In this document: in pieces, positions 35,329 through 47,876 of the stretch
Layout of the letters: every line of letters begins with the position of its first letter
How positions within the stretch are numbered: the stretch's first letter is position 1
The notes under the pieces: generated by a model
Told to the model about the DNA's origin: nothing
Database searches by the model: none
The model's input: only the letters and a program-made list of their open reading frames with translations
From: Coffea arabica
Taxonomy: Eukaryota; Streptophyta; Magnoliopsida; Gentianales; Rubiaceae
DNA: 64,000 bases
Assembly: GCF_036785885.1 (NCBI RefSeq)
Contig: NC_092323.1
Location: 12,036,501 to 12,100,500 of the forward strand
Direction of reading: 5' to 3'
Position numbers and translations under genes: made by a program

Positions 35329-36753
35329 TTATTTCTCTTCTTTTGCACTTTTGTAGCTTTGAAGAAAGTTCAACAAAGTCTCAACGTAGCCATCTTGCCG
35401 ACTCTCATCACAAAATAATCTCCTCATCTCCTTACTTTTGTCCCTGTATATCTTTCCCTCATCCTCAATCATCACCAGCCTGAGTGACTCGGCCACCGAG
35501 TCCCTCGTAAATGACCCGTCCGAGTCATCTCTAGGAATCGGATACCCCATCTTTTTCTCCTCCAAGACCCTCGCATTTATTCCTTGGTCAGCCAACATTG
35601 TCAGCAAAATAAGAGCCTTCTCAAACTGAATAGCCTCCACAACCGAACTCCAACCCGAGTGAGTCAAGAACCCACCCACTGAGTCGTGACTCAGTATCTT
35701 CAACTGTGGCGCCCAACTGGCACAAACCACCCCCCGATCCTTGGTCCGGTCCTCAAATCCTTCAGGCAGCTCAATCACCTCAGTATCTTCACCACCCCGT
35801 TTCGTCCGCAAAACCCAGAAAAATGGCAAACCAGACAGCTCCAAACCTAGAGAAATTTCATTGAGTTCAGCTTGACTCGGTTTCGCCTCGCTCCCGAATG
35901 CTACATAAACAACTGACTCTCTTTCTTGTTTGTCAAGCCACTCTTTTATAGGTCTCCATGCTTCATCTTTTCCCTCATCTGCATCATTGTTGCCGGTGGT
36001 CGGCAGTTGACCGACCGGAATCACCGGCTTCTGATAAATCTCCTCCATAAGCTGTAACCATTCGGGTTCAAACTCAGAACAGCTCCTTATAGCCAAGAAA
36101 TCGCAGTTTTCAATCGAAGATCCGCCCCGGAATATGTCGGAGATGGGCTCTTCATCCCCGATCAAACTGTCAACGAGTCGCGAAATCTCAAACAACTTAA
36201 AAGCAATGTTCGTCTCAAAAGAAACCCATTTGGGTTTCACAGTGAAATCCTGGGGCGTTTTCCTGTCTTCTCCATTGCCCTTCATCACTTCGACGGGGCC
36301 GCAAAAGCCCAAAAATGGCGCAGTATAGATACTGAAAAAAGCTGTACGGATGTTCAGCTTAGATGCAACAGATGGTATCCAATAAGGAGCGAAATCGAAG
36401 AGGACCCAATCAGGACAAGTTTGTTGAAGAAATTCAGATATGGGTTGTTGAAGGCCGTCACAGGCTAGTTTGAGGTACTTGACTTTGTTGTAGGGTAGAT
36501 CAGTAGTGGCCTCTGCATTTTCAGGGAGATTTTCGATATGGGGTAAGGGAATTTTGACAAATTTCAGATGACGGGTTAGATTTGGAGGTGGTTTTGGGAG
36601 GCGATCGATGTTTCTTGGGGTGGAAAGGAAGGAAACCTTGTGACCCCTTTTAGCTATGAGCTTGGAGAGCTCTAAGTATGGGATCATGTGGCCGAAGGCC
36701 AGCCAAGGAAACATTACTATGTGTAATTTGCCGTCTTCAGCCATGGATGTCAA
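35329..36753 (-). CDS. UDP-glycosyltransferase, UGT91-like (copy 2)
   Basis: Intronless family-1 glycosyltransferase of 474 aa and the nearest relative of copy 1: the two are near-identical over long stretches in inverted orientation. Visible: FPWLAFGH with the catalytic His, WVLFDFAPYW with the partner Asp, FLSTPRNIDRLP, VVYVAFGSEA, and a PSPG box at about 347-390 ending ADQ. It shares with copy 1 the THSGWSS form of the box. The start could be either of two ATGs three codons apart (MTSMAED..); the second (36744) is nearer the family norm. A TATA box lies about 52 bp upstream of the first. Donor and acceptor sugars are not readable; a role in small-molecule glycoside biosynthesis is inferred from family. 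Confidence 0.93.
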   Translation of the reverse strand: MTSMAEDGKLHIVMFPWLAFGHMIPYLELSKLIAKRGHKVSFLSTPRNIDRLPKPPPNLTRHLKFVKIPLPHIENLPENAEATTDLPYNKVKYLKLACDGLQQPISEFLQQTCPDWVLFDFAPYWIPSVASKLNIRTAFFSIYTAPFLGFCGPVEVMKGNGEDRKTPQDFTVKPKWVSFETNIAFKLFEISRLVDSLIGDEEPISDIFRGGSSIENCDFLAIRSCSEFEPEWLQLMEEIYQKPVIPVGQLPTTGNNDADEGKDEAWRPIKEWLDKQERESVVYVAFGSEAKPSQAELNEISLGLELSGLPFFWVLRTKRGGEDTEVIELPEGFEDRTKDRGVVCASWAPQLKILSHDSVGGFLTHSGWSSVVEAIQFEKALILLTMLADQGINARVLEEKKMGYPIPRDDSDGSFTRDSVAESLRLVMIEDEGKIYRDKSKEMRRLFCDESRQDGYVETLLNFLQSYKSAKEEK

Positions 36754-36804
36754 GTTGTCTCAACTCTGATTCGTGGCTGAAATGTCTTTGATTTCTGGTG
36801 GTGT

Positions 36805-36811
36805 TTTTATA
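36805..36811 (-). promoter_or_regulatory. TATA box of UGT copy 2
   Basis: TATAAAA on the minus strand, about 52-58 bp before the ATG at 36753. Confidence 0.6.
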
Positions 36812-36984
36812 GTCTAAGCCTGCAGTGAAATTAGCAGTCTGTACAAAATGTGGAATATCTTTGAATTATGGATGATAGGCCAATTTATTCTAGGAGTGTC
36901 GATTGGGCTGGGCAAGTGAATAATTGGCATTTGTCAAACATCTAATCATAGTAGCGTAATTCTTCCCGCCACGAAACAAGGAAG

Positions 36985-37056
36985 CGCCCATGGCCTAATG
37001 GATAAGGCGTCTGACTTCTAATCAGGCGATTGTGGGTTCGAGTCCCACTGGGCGTG
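36985..37056 (+). tRNA. tRNA-Arg (anticodon TCT)
   Basis: Full cloverleaf: a 7-bp acceptor stem GCGCCCA with TGGGCGT (one G-U pair) and discriminator G; D arm GGCC..GGATAAGGC; anticodon stem with loop CTTCTAA (anticodon TCT); T arm GTGGGTTCGAGTCCCAC with the GGTTCGAGTCC B box. Intronless, decoding AGA. The hAT element begins 37 bp after its 3' end; a T run follows in the GCATTTTTACATG flank. Confidence 0.96.
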
Positions 37057-37448
37057 CATTTTTACATGCTTGGAAATTTTGAATGGTCATGGCTAGAGGT
37101 GGCAATATGGATAAATGGTTCATAATTGGTTTTGACTTAATGGATGGTGGATGAAATTTAATAAATGGATCTAAATGGATTATATAAAATCCAATTATTC
37201 ATTTATAATCCATTTATATATTTTGGTTACTTTTTTTTTTTTTTTTTGTATTACCAAGTAACTATACCCATTCCTGATCCTACCAAGTAAGAATTTCATG
37301 AAAATACTAAAGTATTTCCATGTAACTGTCATCTTATATGATCCAAGACAAAGAGGACAATCAAATGAACAATATTGCTGGTTGAACGATGTAATGTACA
37401 AGACTTATGCAGCAAGAGCCATTGTCCTTGAAGATTTCCATGCAAGCT

Positions 37449-38527
<1,079 letters not shown>

Positions 38528-40647
38528 CTAGATTTCCTCTTCGTAAACCTCCCTATTGGAGCCAAGAAGTTTTGTAACTAATGGAGCAAAATCTGTAATT
38601 AATGCAGCTTCTTTCTCGGCATTTTCTTGTGAAACTATATTAATATCATAAAACAGCAAATACGTCATTTCTAAATAAAGAAAAATAATAATTTAACTAC
38701 CGTAAATATTATGTGCAGTAAAAGAAATTTTTAACAAAATAAAGAATATATAAAATACTTACATTTTGCACCATATAACCAATCTTTAGTGCATATTAAA
38801 GCTTCTACATTCTCTGGCAAGATGGTACTACGATATTTGTTGATAATCCGACCGCCAACGCTGAAAGCGGACTCTGAAGCCACTGTAGTAATAGGAATAC
38901 TCAAAATGTCTTGTGCCATCAATGAAATCACTGGATATCGATTTCTATTTTCTTTCCAAAATTGAAGAACATCCAAATCTTCTTTTGCTGGAAGCCTATT
39001 CTCATTTAAATACAAATCCAACTGTGATGTATTCCTGTTCAAATTATAGTGTTCACTTTCATACATGGTAAACTCATCTATTTCATCAACAAGATTAGAA
39101 GAAACTCCCTCACTAAAAGATGCTACTTGTGATGAATCTGCCATAACTGAGGGATATAATTGCATATAATCATCAAACATCAAATGCAGTTTCTCACGAA
39201 TCTCCCTCACACGTGTAGAAAAAGTTCTCGGGTATATCTTTGTCAAACAAAATTCTACCCATTGCAACTTAAAACGTGGATCCAATATCACAGCAAAACT
39301 CAAAACAAAACTGTAACACTCCCAATATTTGTTAAATTTATCATGCATTTTCATAGCCATTTGCACAAAATCATCATCTTGACTATGCATTTCTTCACAA
39401 ATCAACTGCTGAATTTTCCAAACCCCATGAAAATATAAATTAGCAGTAGGATAATGAGATCCAGAAAACAATGTAGTGATATCATAAAACGGTTTTAAAA
39501 ACAGAGATATGCGATGAACCTTTTTCCACTCTTCATCTGTTGGAAACCATTTATAATTTGGATCAACTAACTGCAATTCTTGAAATGTTCCTCGATGCTC
39601 CAAAGCAGATTCACACATAAGATATGTTGAATTCCATCTTATTGAAATATCTTGTCGAACTTTCTTTTTACAATTGATAGAGACTCTAGCAATGCATTCA
39701 GCAACTTTGACTTTTCTTGCTTCACTTGACCGAACATACTTGACAGATTCCCGTATTTTTGAAAGAGGTTGCTCAACTATTTCTAAACCTGCTTTTACTA
39801 TCAAGTTTAGAATGTGTGCTCCACAACGTACATGAAAGAATTCTCCATCACACACCAACGGACCAGCAATCTTCAAATGACGCTTCAAAACATTCACCAA
39901 AACATCATTGTAGGCTGCATTATCCATAGTCAATGAGAAAATTTTCTTTTCAATTCCCCATTCTCTGAGTAAATCCATTACCCCTGTTGCCAAAGAGACA
40001 CCATTATGTGGTGGAGGAATATGACGGAAATTCAATATCCGTTTTTGGAGCACCCAATTTTCATCAATATAATGAGCCGTAAGTGCCAAGTAACCATCTG
40101 TAGTGGATGAACTCCATAGATCGAATGTCAAACATATTCTACTCTTCACATTCTCTAAGGCATGTTTAAGAGTTTCTTTTTCTCTCGAGTACATTCTCAC
40201 AACATCTGCTTTGATTGTGTTTCTTGATACAGGTTTTACCTCTTCACATAAGAAGTTATGCAGATCTTGAATGCCCTCATGTTCCACAAATTCAAAAGGG
40301 TAATTGTGTTTTATAATAGCAACTGCAATTTTTTCACGATACATATGTTGATCCAAAGGAGCCCCAAAGCTTGTATTCTTCAACTCTCTCCACTTGCAAG
40401 ATTCAAAATGCTTGAGCATATTAGATGTTCCAGAATTACCTTTTAATAAATATGTTTGTGCACACCATTTACACTTAATTTTTTTCCTTCCATCAGCAGT
40501 CACTGCTACAGTATCAAAACCATCCCAAGCAATTGATGTTTGCCTCCTAATTCGCTTGGCTGAACTTTCTCCGGTAGCCTCTCCACTTTCAGGTATAGAA
40601 TCTGTTGATGAAACTCGCTCAACATTGTGCTCTTCTTCTCCTTCCAT
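38528..40647 (-). CDS. hAT transposase with BED zinc finger (RICESLEEPER-like)
   Basis: Two minus-strand exons, 40647-38763 and 38634-38528, joined at AAAT|GTAAGT and ATATAG|TTTCAC, give 663 aa, normal for the family. The first exon read alone would end after a spurious KYFIYSLFC tail; the splice restores a family-like end (NAEKEAALITDFAPLVTKLL..). Domains: BED finger at about 38-85 (C59, C62, H80, C84); RNase-H-like core with candidate catalytic Asp in CLTFDLWSS, Asp in FSLTMDNAAYND and Glu in VASESAFSVGGR; C-terminal hAT dimerisation region (DVLQFWKENRNRYP.., ILPENVEALICTKDW). No stop or frameshift interrupts it. It cuts and pastes DNA ends like those of the host element. A domesticated role is unlikely because it sits between matching ends and a fresh target duplication. 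Confidence 0.9.
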
Positions 40648-41144
40648 TTGAACAAGTACCTAATATTCATTGCACCAAAGAATAGAAAAAAAATTCAGAT
40701 CTCATTAAGTGCAAAATGACAGCAAAAAAATACTAGTTAGAGGAAAGGATTAAGATAACATTAAGCATTTAGAAGTCCAGAAATCCCAAGCTTGCAATTT
40801 ATCATGCATTACTTACTCTAAAAACTAAATTTTGATCAGTTTGCCAGATTTCGATGCATGCAATCATATGTCATGTCTTCTAATTAATGTTAGACATAGC
40901 AACTCTACCTAAATTTCCTAATGTCCTCATCACAGTAATGAATTCAACTAGGAATAAGGACCTGGGAATTAGTTGTCTGCTATAACATGAATCATTCTAG
41001 AGAAAAATATTGTACAGAATCTCATTCCAGGTATCAGTGACTCCAGGGATTCTCTCGTTGAAGTATCCATTTTATCTTGTAGTGCCAATTGACAAGTCCC
41101 TTCCCAACTTAGTTGGGATTTCTGAACCACAAATTCTGTGGTGC

Positions 41145-41456
41145 TGTAATGATTCCGCAGGAAATAAGACCAAATAGTTAACCAAATTCTGTTAGCCAAA
41201 TACTACCTTGCGGAAATTGTTATAACAGCTACCACTTGCAGAAGTTGGTTATTGATTAGTTAGTGAGGAAGCTTTCTATTAATAGGCCAATGCTAATGTA
41301 AAGCGTTAAGCAATATTTGATCATTGAGAATACAACTTTCCCGCTTCTTCTATTCAGTCTGCTTCTCCCCTTTTTCTCTCAACCCTTCTCTCCATCTCCT
41401 TCTATACTTCAGTTCCTTAGCTGAGTCAACCAATCCCCCAATCCTCAACCATTACA
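41145..41456 (+). repeat. 5' LTR
   Basis: Identical by eye to the 3' LTR except about one base. It carries the TG..CA ends and a pyrimidine-rich stretch near its right side. Confidence 0.95.
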
Positions 41457-41458
41457 CT

Positions 41459-41470
41459 TGGTATCAGAGC
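41459..41470 (+). promoter_or_regulatory. Primer-binding site
   Basis: TGGTATCAGAGC, complementary to the 3' end of plant initiator-Met tRNA, two bases after the 5' LTR. Confidence 0.9.
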
Positions 41471-41509
41471 TTGCCTTCCTCGGAATTGCAAGCTCCAATT
41501 TAAGCAACA

Positions 41510-44500
41510 ATGGCGGAAGGCACCAGAATGAAGGGATTTGAGGAATCGCTAAAGAAGCAAGATGCGAAAATCCAAGCTATCCTCGAATCCAGTACAATCG
41601 AACGCCAAGCCTTGGAAGAAAAGATGGAATCTAACTACGTGGATATGAAGGCTCTGGTGGAAGCAAACAATGTTGAACTAAAGGAAGAAATGAAGAATTT
41701 CATGGTCACGATGAGTGCTCAGTTCAATAGCTTCATGCGGAACCTGCAGGGAGAAAAAGGAATTCTAGGCCAATCTCCTAATTCATCTGAGCGCCAACTT
41801 CATCAAACACTTAGGAAAGGTCCAGAAGGAAGCAATCCCTTGTTGGGAGAGAAGAGTCGTTTCGCAATCGGAGTTCCCAAATTGGAATTCCCCAGCTTTG
41901 GAGGCTCCAATCCTCGCGAATGGACCCGGAAATGTGCGAAGTTTTTTCAACTATACCAGATTCCAGAGGGTCAGCAATTGGATGTAGCTGAACTGCATCT
42001 GGAAGGCAAGGCTGACCTATGGTATCAAAGCTTTAAGAAGGATCGAGGAGTAGTGCAGTGGGAAGAGTTTGCCTCAGAACTTTGCAGACGATTCGGGGAT
42101 ATAGGAGGAGATGACGTGGTTGAGGAGTTCAACAAGTTGTACCAGGATTCATCATTGCTGGCATATCAGGAAAAATTTGAAGAATTAAGAGCTGCCGTCA
42201 TGGTGAAGCTCCCTCTCCTTTCTGAGTCCTATTATGTTTCTAGTTTTTTGAGTGGGCTAAAGGAGGAGATCAAGGCTGCTGTGAAGATGCACATGCCTCA
42301 GACTTTGCAGGCAGCATTCGAAAAGGCTAGGTGGCAAGAGCAGTATTTGAGTATCATCTTAAAGCAGAATAAAACACCAGTGAAGGTATCTCCACCAATT
42401 TCCTCTGGTAGCAGACAAACTCACCTTAATGATCTGAGCCACAAGAAACCTGCAGCTCAGGTGTTTGAAAACAATATTAAGAAGGATTCTCCTCAAGGCT
42501 ATAAGAGAATCTCTCCTACAGAATTTCAGTATAGGAAGGATCACAACCTCTGCTTCAGATGTGGGGAAAGATTTTTCCCTGGACATATCTGTAAGAATAG
42601 AGGTATACATTTAGTGCTCGCAGATGAAGAAGGATTGCTGGACACTGAAGTCAACGAAGAAGAAGGAGAAATTATTGAGTATCAAGGGAACAAGTCGGGC
42701 AGAGATGTAGCTTTCTCACTACACTCTGTCTCAGGACACATGTCTTCCAATACCATTAAGATGCTAGGACACTTTAAGGGGCATGATTTATCCGTTCTGT
42801 TAGATGGGGGAAGTACCAACTGTTTTATTAAACCAACCATTGCTCAACTACATCCGGATTGTGTGCAGAATCATAAGCCTTTCAGGGTAAGGATAGCTGA
42901 TGGAAAGGAGTTAACGTGCAATCAGTGGATTCCAAATATGAAATGGGATATGCAGGGTCACAACTTCACTAAGAATGTATATGTGTTAGACTTAGAGCCG
43001 TATGATTTAATCCTCGGGGTAGATTGGATGAAACATTACAGTCCAATGACTTTTGACTTTAAGGAGCTGACATTATCCTTTGATAAGGAAGGTGAAACTG
43101 TGTTGCTGCAAGGGGATGCACACACGGCCAAGGTGAGGATGAGGCAGGGGACAGCAGCACAAAAGTATATCAGGAACAAAATCAGGACTTCTTTGCAGCA
43201 CTCTTGCATGATCAGAGTACAGCACAGTCAGGTAACTCCTGTACCCAAATCTATTACTCAATTGCTTGACCAATACCAGGACATTTTTACGGAACCTACG
43301 TCTTTACCCCCTGTCAGAGAACTAGACCACCAAATACCCCTCATGCCTGATGCCAAACCCTTCAAAATTAATCCCTACAGATATCCTCACATGCAGAAAT
43401 CAGAAATAGAAAGGCAGGTCAAAGACCTGCTGCAATCTGGTATCATACAACCCAGCCACAGCCCCTTTGCATCTCCAGCTCTCCTAGTCAAAAAAAAGGA
43501 TGGAAGCTGGAGGTTGTGCATTGACTATAGGCAGCTCAAAAACCTTACCATCAAAGATAAATTTCCCATTCCTATCATCGATGACCTGCTTGATGAACTA
43601 CACAATGCAAGGATATTTTCTAAACTAGATTTACGGTCAGGTTACCATCAAATTCGTATGACTCCCTCTGATGTTCCTAAAACAGCTTTTAGAACTCACT
43701 CTGGCCTTTATGAATACCTAGTGATGCCTTTTGGCCTCACCAATGCTCCTGCAACATTTCAGGCTTTAATGAATTCCATATTCGAACCTTTCATCAGAAA
43801 ATTTGTGCTTGTATTTTTTGATGATATCCTTGTTTATAGTCCAGACCTGAATAGCCATCTTAAACACCTATCCCTTGTCCTTAAAACCTTGAGAACCCAT
43901 TTCTTATATGCTAAGATGTCTAAATGTTCTTTTGGTCAAGATAAAATTGAGTATTTGGGACATGTAGTTACGGCTGAGGGTGTTTCTGCTGATCCTACAA
44001 AAGTAGAGGCAATGTTGTCCTGGCCAGTTCCTGGTAACATTAAGGCTCTTAGAGGATTCCTTGGATTGACTGGTTACTACAGGAGGTTTGTTAAGGGCTA
44101 TGGAAAAATAGCAAAGCCCCTAACTGAGTTGCTTAAAAAGGATAGTTTCGTCTGGAATGAGGCAGCTACATCAGCTTTTGAGCAGCTCAAGGTGGCTATG
44201 ACACAGGCTCCTGTACTGGCTTTACCCAACTTCTCCTTGCCCTTTGTACTAGAAACGGATGCAAGTCAAACAGCCATGGGGGCAGTCCTGATGCAGCAAG
44301 GGAGACCACTAGCATTTATGAGTCAAGTTTTAGGAACAAAAAATCAGTCACTATCCATTTATGAAAAAGAATTGCTATCTCTAATCACTGCTGTGGGAAA
44401 ATGGAGGCATTACTTATTGGGATCTCATTTCATCATCAGAACCGACCATGAAAGTCTGAAATATTTGCTGGAACAAAAGATCACTACTTCCCTACAGCAG

Positions 44501-46090
44501 AAATGGCTTGCTAAATTGATGGGATTGGACTATGAAATCCAATACAAGAAAGGTAAGGATAATATAGTCGCAGATGCTCTTTCTAGAAGGCAAGGAGGTA
44601 CTACAGGAAGAAGCAAGCAGGAAGGTGACAAGGAAATTCACTCTATATCTGCAATCAAACCTCTATGGCTGTCCAAGGTATCAGAGAGTTACTCGGGAGA
44701 TGACAAGATCAAAGAAATATTAACAGCTCTCGCAATCGAAGGCTCTAGTACACCTGATTACTCCTACCTTCAGGGGATTATCAGGTACAAGGGGCGGGTA
44801 TACATTGGAGTTACCACTGATCTTAGGAAGCAACTTGTTAGTTGTATGCATGATTCTGCAATTGGAGGTCACTCGGGCATTCAGGGAACATACCAAAGGT
44901 TGAAGAGTTATTTCTTTTGGCCAGGGATGAAAAAGGAAGTAGAAGCATATGTTCAGGCTTGTGACATTTGCAAGAGAAGCAAAAATGAGCAAGTTAGTTA
45001 CCCAGGCTTACTACAGCCTCTCACAATACCAGAACAAGCTTGGCAACATATCTCAATGGATTTCATCGAAGGCTTGCCAAAATCCTTGGGACATGAGATC
45101 ATCATGGTGGTGGTGGATAGGTTTACCAAATATGCACATTTCATATCCATGGGGTCTCATTTCACAGCAAAGAGTGTCGCACTAGTGTTCTTCGAACAGA
45201 TCTATAAACTGCATGGATTGCCAGTGGATATTGTTTCTGATAGGGACAAGGTTTTCACCAGTTTGTTCTGGCAGGAGCTTTTTCATCAGGTGGGAACTAC
45301 CCTTAGTTTCTCATCTTCATATCATCCCCAATCTGATGGACAGACTGAGCGAGTAAATCGATGTCTGGAAACTTACTTGAGGGCTATGTGTTTACAACAG
45401 TCTGGCCACTGGAAGAGATGTTTGCCTGCAGCTGAGTGGTGGTACAACACCAATTTCCATTCTAGTTTACAGATGACACCCTTCCAAGCACTCTATGGTT
45501 ATAAACCAACACAGCTCTGCCTACAACCAGACAACACCCAAGTAGCTGCTGTGGAAGACTGGTTATCTGAGAGAGTGAATTGGAATTCCCTATTGAAGGA
45601 AAATCTGCTGCATGCTCAGAACCGTATGAAACAATTTGCAGACAGGCACAGGACCGAAAGGGCATTTGCCGAAGGGGATTGGGTTTACCTGAAGCTACAG
45701 CCTTATAGACAAACCACTGTGGCTGTTCGAAAGAATTTGAAGCTGGCAGCTAAGTATTATGGACCCTATCAAATTGAAAAAAAGGTTGGAGCAGTAGCCT
45801 ATAAACTCAAGCTGCCTCCCGGAGCTACAATTCACCCTGTATTTCATGTTTCGCTTTTAAAACCATCCACAAAGGGTGCTCCAGCGAGCACAATACTACC
45901 TCATCCAAATGAGGATGGCTCTTTTGCTATCATCCCTTCCTCTATACTGGATCGCAGATGGACTGATAGGGGTGGACACAAAGTGGAACAGATTCTGGTG
46001 CAATGGAAGGACTTACAGAAGGAGGATGCAACATGGGAAGACCTGTCAGTCATCAGGAGTCAATTTCCTGATTTCAATCCTAGAGACTAG
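41510..46090 (+). CDS. Fused gag-pol polyprotein of the Ty3/gypsy element
   Basis: 1526 codons in one frame. Parts in order: a coiled-coil-like head; gag (about 100-290); a zinc knuckle CFRC..GHIC near 348; aspartic protease ([10 protein letters not shown] near 430); reverse transcriptase ([16 protein letters not shown], then FFDDILVYS near 770); RNase H ([14 protein letters not shown]); integrase with an HHCC finger (about 1110-1165) and a D..D..E core (SDRDKVFTS.., [14 protein letters not shown]); and a C-terminal chromodomain-like segment ([18 protein letters not shown]). The order with the integrase last is Ty3/gypsy. The element looks whole. Confidence 0.95.
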   Translation: MAEGTRMKGFEESLKKQDAKIQAILESSTIERQALEEKMESNYVDMKALVEANNVELKEEMKNFMVTMSAQFNSFMRNLQGEKGILGQSPNSSERQLHQTLRKGPEGSNPLLGEKSRFAIGVPKLEFPSFGGSNPREWTRKCAKFFQLYQIPEGQQLDVAELHLEGKADLWYQSFKKDRGVVQWEEFASELCRRFGDIGGDDVVEEFNKLYQDSSLLAYQEKFEELRAAVMVKLPLLSESYYVSSFLSGLKEEIKAAVKMHMPQTLQAAFEKARWQEQYLSIILKQNKTPVKVSPPISSGSRQTHLNDLSHKKPAAQVFENNIKKDSPQGYKRISPTEFQYRKDHNLCFRCGERFFPGHICKNRGIHLVLADEEGLLDTEVNEEEGEIIEYQGNKSGRDVAFSLHSVSGHMSSNTIKMLGHFKGHDLSVLLDGGSTNCFIKPTIAQLHPDCVQNHKPFRVRIADGKELTCNQWIPNMKWDMQGHNFTKNVYVLDLEPYDLILGVDWMKHYSPMTFDFKELTLSFDKEGETVLLQGDAHTAKVRMRQGTAAQKYIRNKIRTSLQHSCMIRVQHSQVTPVPKSITQLLDQYQDIFTEPTSLPPVRELDHQIPLMPDAKPFKINPYRYPHMQKSEIERQVKDLLQSGIIQPSHSPFASPALLVKKKDGSWRLCIDYRQLKNLTIKDKFPIPIIDDLLDELHNARIFSKLDLRSGYHQIRMTPSDVPKTAFRTHSGLYEYLVMPFGLTNAPATFQALMNSIFEPFIRKFVLVFFDDILVYSPDLNSHLKHLSLVLKTLRTHFLYAKMSKCSFGQDKIEYLGHVVTAEGVSADPTKVEAMLSWPVPGNIKALRGFLGLTGYYRRFVKGYGKIAKPLTELLKKDSFVWNEAATSAFEQLKVAMTQAPVLALPNFSLPFVLETDASQTAMGAVLMQQGRPLAFMSQVLGTKNQSLSIYEKELLSLITAVGKWRHYLLGSHFIIRTDHESLKYLLEQKITTSLQQKWLAKLMGLDYEIQYKKGKDNIVADALSRRQGGTTGRSKQEGDKEIHSISAIKPLWLSKVSESYSGDDKIKEILTALAIEGSSTPDYSYLQGIIRYKGRVYIGVTTDLRKQLVSCMHDSAIGGHSGIQGTYQRLKSYFFWPGMKKEVEAYVQACDICKRSKNEQVSYPGLLQPLTIPEQAWQHISMDFIEGLPKSLGHEIIMVVVDRFTKYAHFISMGSHFTAKSVALVFFEQIYKLHGLPVDIVSDRDKVFTSLFWQELFHQVGTTLSFSSSYHPQSDGQTERVNRCLETYLRAMCLQQSGHWKRCLPAAEWWYNTNFHSSLQMTPFQALYGYKPTQLCLQPDNTQVAAVEDWLSERVNWNSLLKENLLHAQNRMKQFADRHRTERAFAEGDWVYLKLQPYRQTTVAVRKNLKLAAKYYGPYQIEKKVGAVAYKLKLPPGATIHPVFHVSLLKPSTKGAPASTILPHPNEDGSFAIIPSSILDRRWTDRGGHKVEQILVQWKDLQKEDATWEDLSVIRSQFPDFNPRD

Positions 46091-46100
46091 GATTGTTTTT

Positions 46101-46112
46101 AGGGGAGGCAAA
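46101..46112 (+). promoter_or_regulatory. Polypurine tract
   Basis: AGGGGAGGCAAA directly before the 3' LTR, the usual plus-strand priming site. Confidence 0.85.
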
Positions 46113-46424
46113 TGTAATGATTCCGCAGGAAATAAGACCAAATAGTTAACCAAATTCTGTTAGCCAAATACTACCTTGCGGAAATTGTTATAACAGCTAC
46201 CACTTGCAGAAGTTGGTTATTGATTAGTTAGTGAGGAAGCTTTCTATTAATAGGCCAATGCTAATGTAAAGCGTTAAGCAATATTTGATCATTGAGAATA
46301 CAACTTTCCCGCTTCTTCTATTCAGTCTGCTTCTCCCCTTTTTCTCTCAACCCTTCTCTCCATCTCCTTCTATACTTCAGTTCCTTAGCTGAGTCAACCA
46401 ATCCCCCAATCCCCAACCATTACA
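46113..46424 (+). repeat. 3' LTR
   Basis: 312 bp, same ends and length as the 5' LTR, followed by the GGTGC target duplication. Confidence 0.95.
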
Positions 46425-46739
46425 GGTGCCAGGCTTGCACTCTAATCCTCCACAAGGAATCGTTGGGAAAAAGTAATGGGTTTGCTTCAAAGCCAACCGA
46501 ATCTCACTCGTTTTAGCATTACAACCAAAAGACCTACAACTCCTAGTCGTCACAGCAGCTAGCTACATGCAAATGAAATGCGATAACCCCAATAATTCAA
46601 GTTAATTAGCCAGCCCAAAAGCTTTGATTTAACAAATATTGATTGGAAACTCAACAACCTAGAACCAGAAACAGAGACAGACCCGTTCCCTCCTAATTAT
46701 CAAACAATTTAAGCGCAAACGGAAAACAAAGACGAAGAT

Positions 46740-46985
46740 ATTAGCAAGAAAAGGATGAAGATTTACCCCCGATCACTTGCCCGCAAAATTCATCCTCACT
46801 CGATCTGGGATCCTGGGTTGGGTAAAATTTTAGGAGGATGCAGACAGAGAGGATGGATTTAGTTAAGTAGTGATTAGAACAGAGGGGGAATGGGAGGCGA
46901 TGGCGGTGGCGGTGGCCGTGAAGGAGGGAACGAAACCGGTGAAAACGAGGGAGCACGGGGACAGCATTTTCACACCCCAACGTTC
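46740..46985 (-). promoter_or_regulatory. Probable leader exon or promoter of the hAT transposase
   Basis: This is the only G+C-rich stretch in the right arm of the hAT element. On the minus strand it ends at a good donor (CGGG|GTAAAT), and an acceptor (AATATTAG|GTACTT) lies 12 bp before the transposase ATG. This fits a non-coding first exon whose intron was later hit by the LTR element. A short open frame here (46741-46980) looks incidental. A captured host promoter is an alternative. Confidence 0.4.
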
Positions 46986-47300
46986 AATTTTAGGATAGCT
47001 CCTTTTTTAGTCATTTGCTGTCCATTTCTTTTATTTGGTTTTTAAGTAAATGGATATATGTGGTTTTTGTGGATAATTCATATAAATCCATTTAATTTAA
47101 TGGTTTTACTTTGATCATCCATTTAAAACCAATATTATAAATGGATAATCCAAATCCATTTAATTATGGTTTATATGGATGAATAAATGGATTTCAATCC
47201 AAATTGCCACCTCTAGTCATGGCCTTAATCATAAAGTTTTGATTGCAATGTTTTTCCTCCGTGGTAGGAGTAACTTGCAGTATTTAATCGTTTTTTCATA

Positions 47301-47456
47301 TGCATGGAAAGTTTGAATGGTCATGAAAGGTTTTCTGCATGGTCACGTTAAGCAAATATAAGCTTTAATCATAAGGGATTGCAATAGTTTTCCTCCATGG
47401 TGGGAGTAGTTTTCTCCTCCATAGGAGTGGTTTTCTCTGCTTGTAGTATTTAATTT
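47301..47456 (+). repeat. Second unit of a tandem duplication whose first unit was split by the hAT insertion
   Basis: This unit (TGCATGGAAAGTTTGAATGG..TTTAATCATAAGGG..TTTTCCTCCATGG..GTAGTATTTAAT) matches 37066-37093 joined to 47216-47290, the two sides of the hAT element. The unaffected copy therefore shows what the site looked like before insertion. Confidence 0.8.
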
Positions 47457-47876
47457 GCAGACAGTAAACTATTATAACAAGCCATTCCTGCACATAATCT
47501 GGCTTAATAAATTGAAGTCTCAGCTACTTCTCACAATATATTCTCATTCTTTAAATAGAAATAATATCCACACACATTCGTTATCTTAAATTGACCAAGG
47601 GTGTCACAAAAATTAAGGTTAGGTGTATGCATATTAAAAGGGACATACAGATATTTCTTCATTTTTTTTTTCACTTGAAATTTATTTCTCTTGAAATTGA
47701 CATTCCGTTGTTCTTAGAATGGTACAAATTGGGAGAGGGAATTCGAACCCCATAGCCACAGAGCAGCCTAATAGGAGCATTCTCGTCTTAGAATGGCATA
47801 CAATTGATGAAAGTATTGAACCTGAATTCCAAGCATTTGTGCTAATTTGTCTTGCTCTTGCCCAATCTTTTAGATA

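Larger units (their letters stand above)
41145..46424 (+). mobile_element. Ty3/gypsy chromovirus LTR retrotransposon, looks whole (probably Reina-type)
   Basis: The 5' LTR is 41145-41456 and the 3' LTR 46113-46424, each 312 bp, starting TGTAATG and ending CATTACA and differing by about one base. The target duplication is GGTGC on both sides (41140-41144, 46425-46429). A primer-binding site for initiator-Met tRNA lies just inside the 5' LTR and a purine tract just before the 3' LTR. One long gag-pol frame is present. Small size, short LTRs and a C-terminal chromodomain suggest the Reina branch. The LTR similarity means insertion within roughly the last few hundred thousand years, assuming usual plant rates. 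It is nested in the hAT element, upstream of the transposase start. Confidence 0.95.

Noticed and set aside
38731-38762. Read-through C-terminus of the first transposase exon (KYFIYSLFC)
   Set aside because: A GTAAGT donor and a matching downstream exon give a family-like C-terminus instead.
46741-46980. 79-codon minus-strand open frame in the hAT right arm
   Set aside because: Pro/His/Arg-rich by-product of the G+C-rich leader; explained better as non-coding exon sequence.
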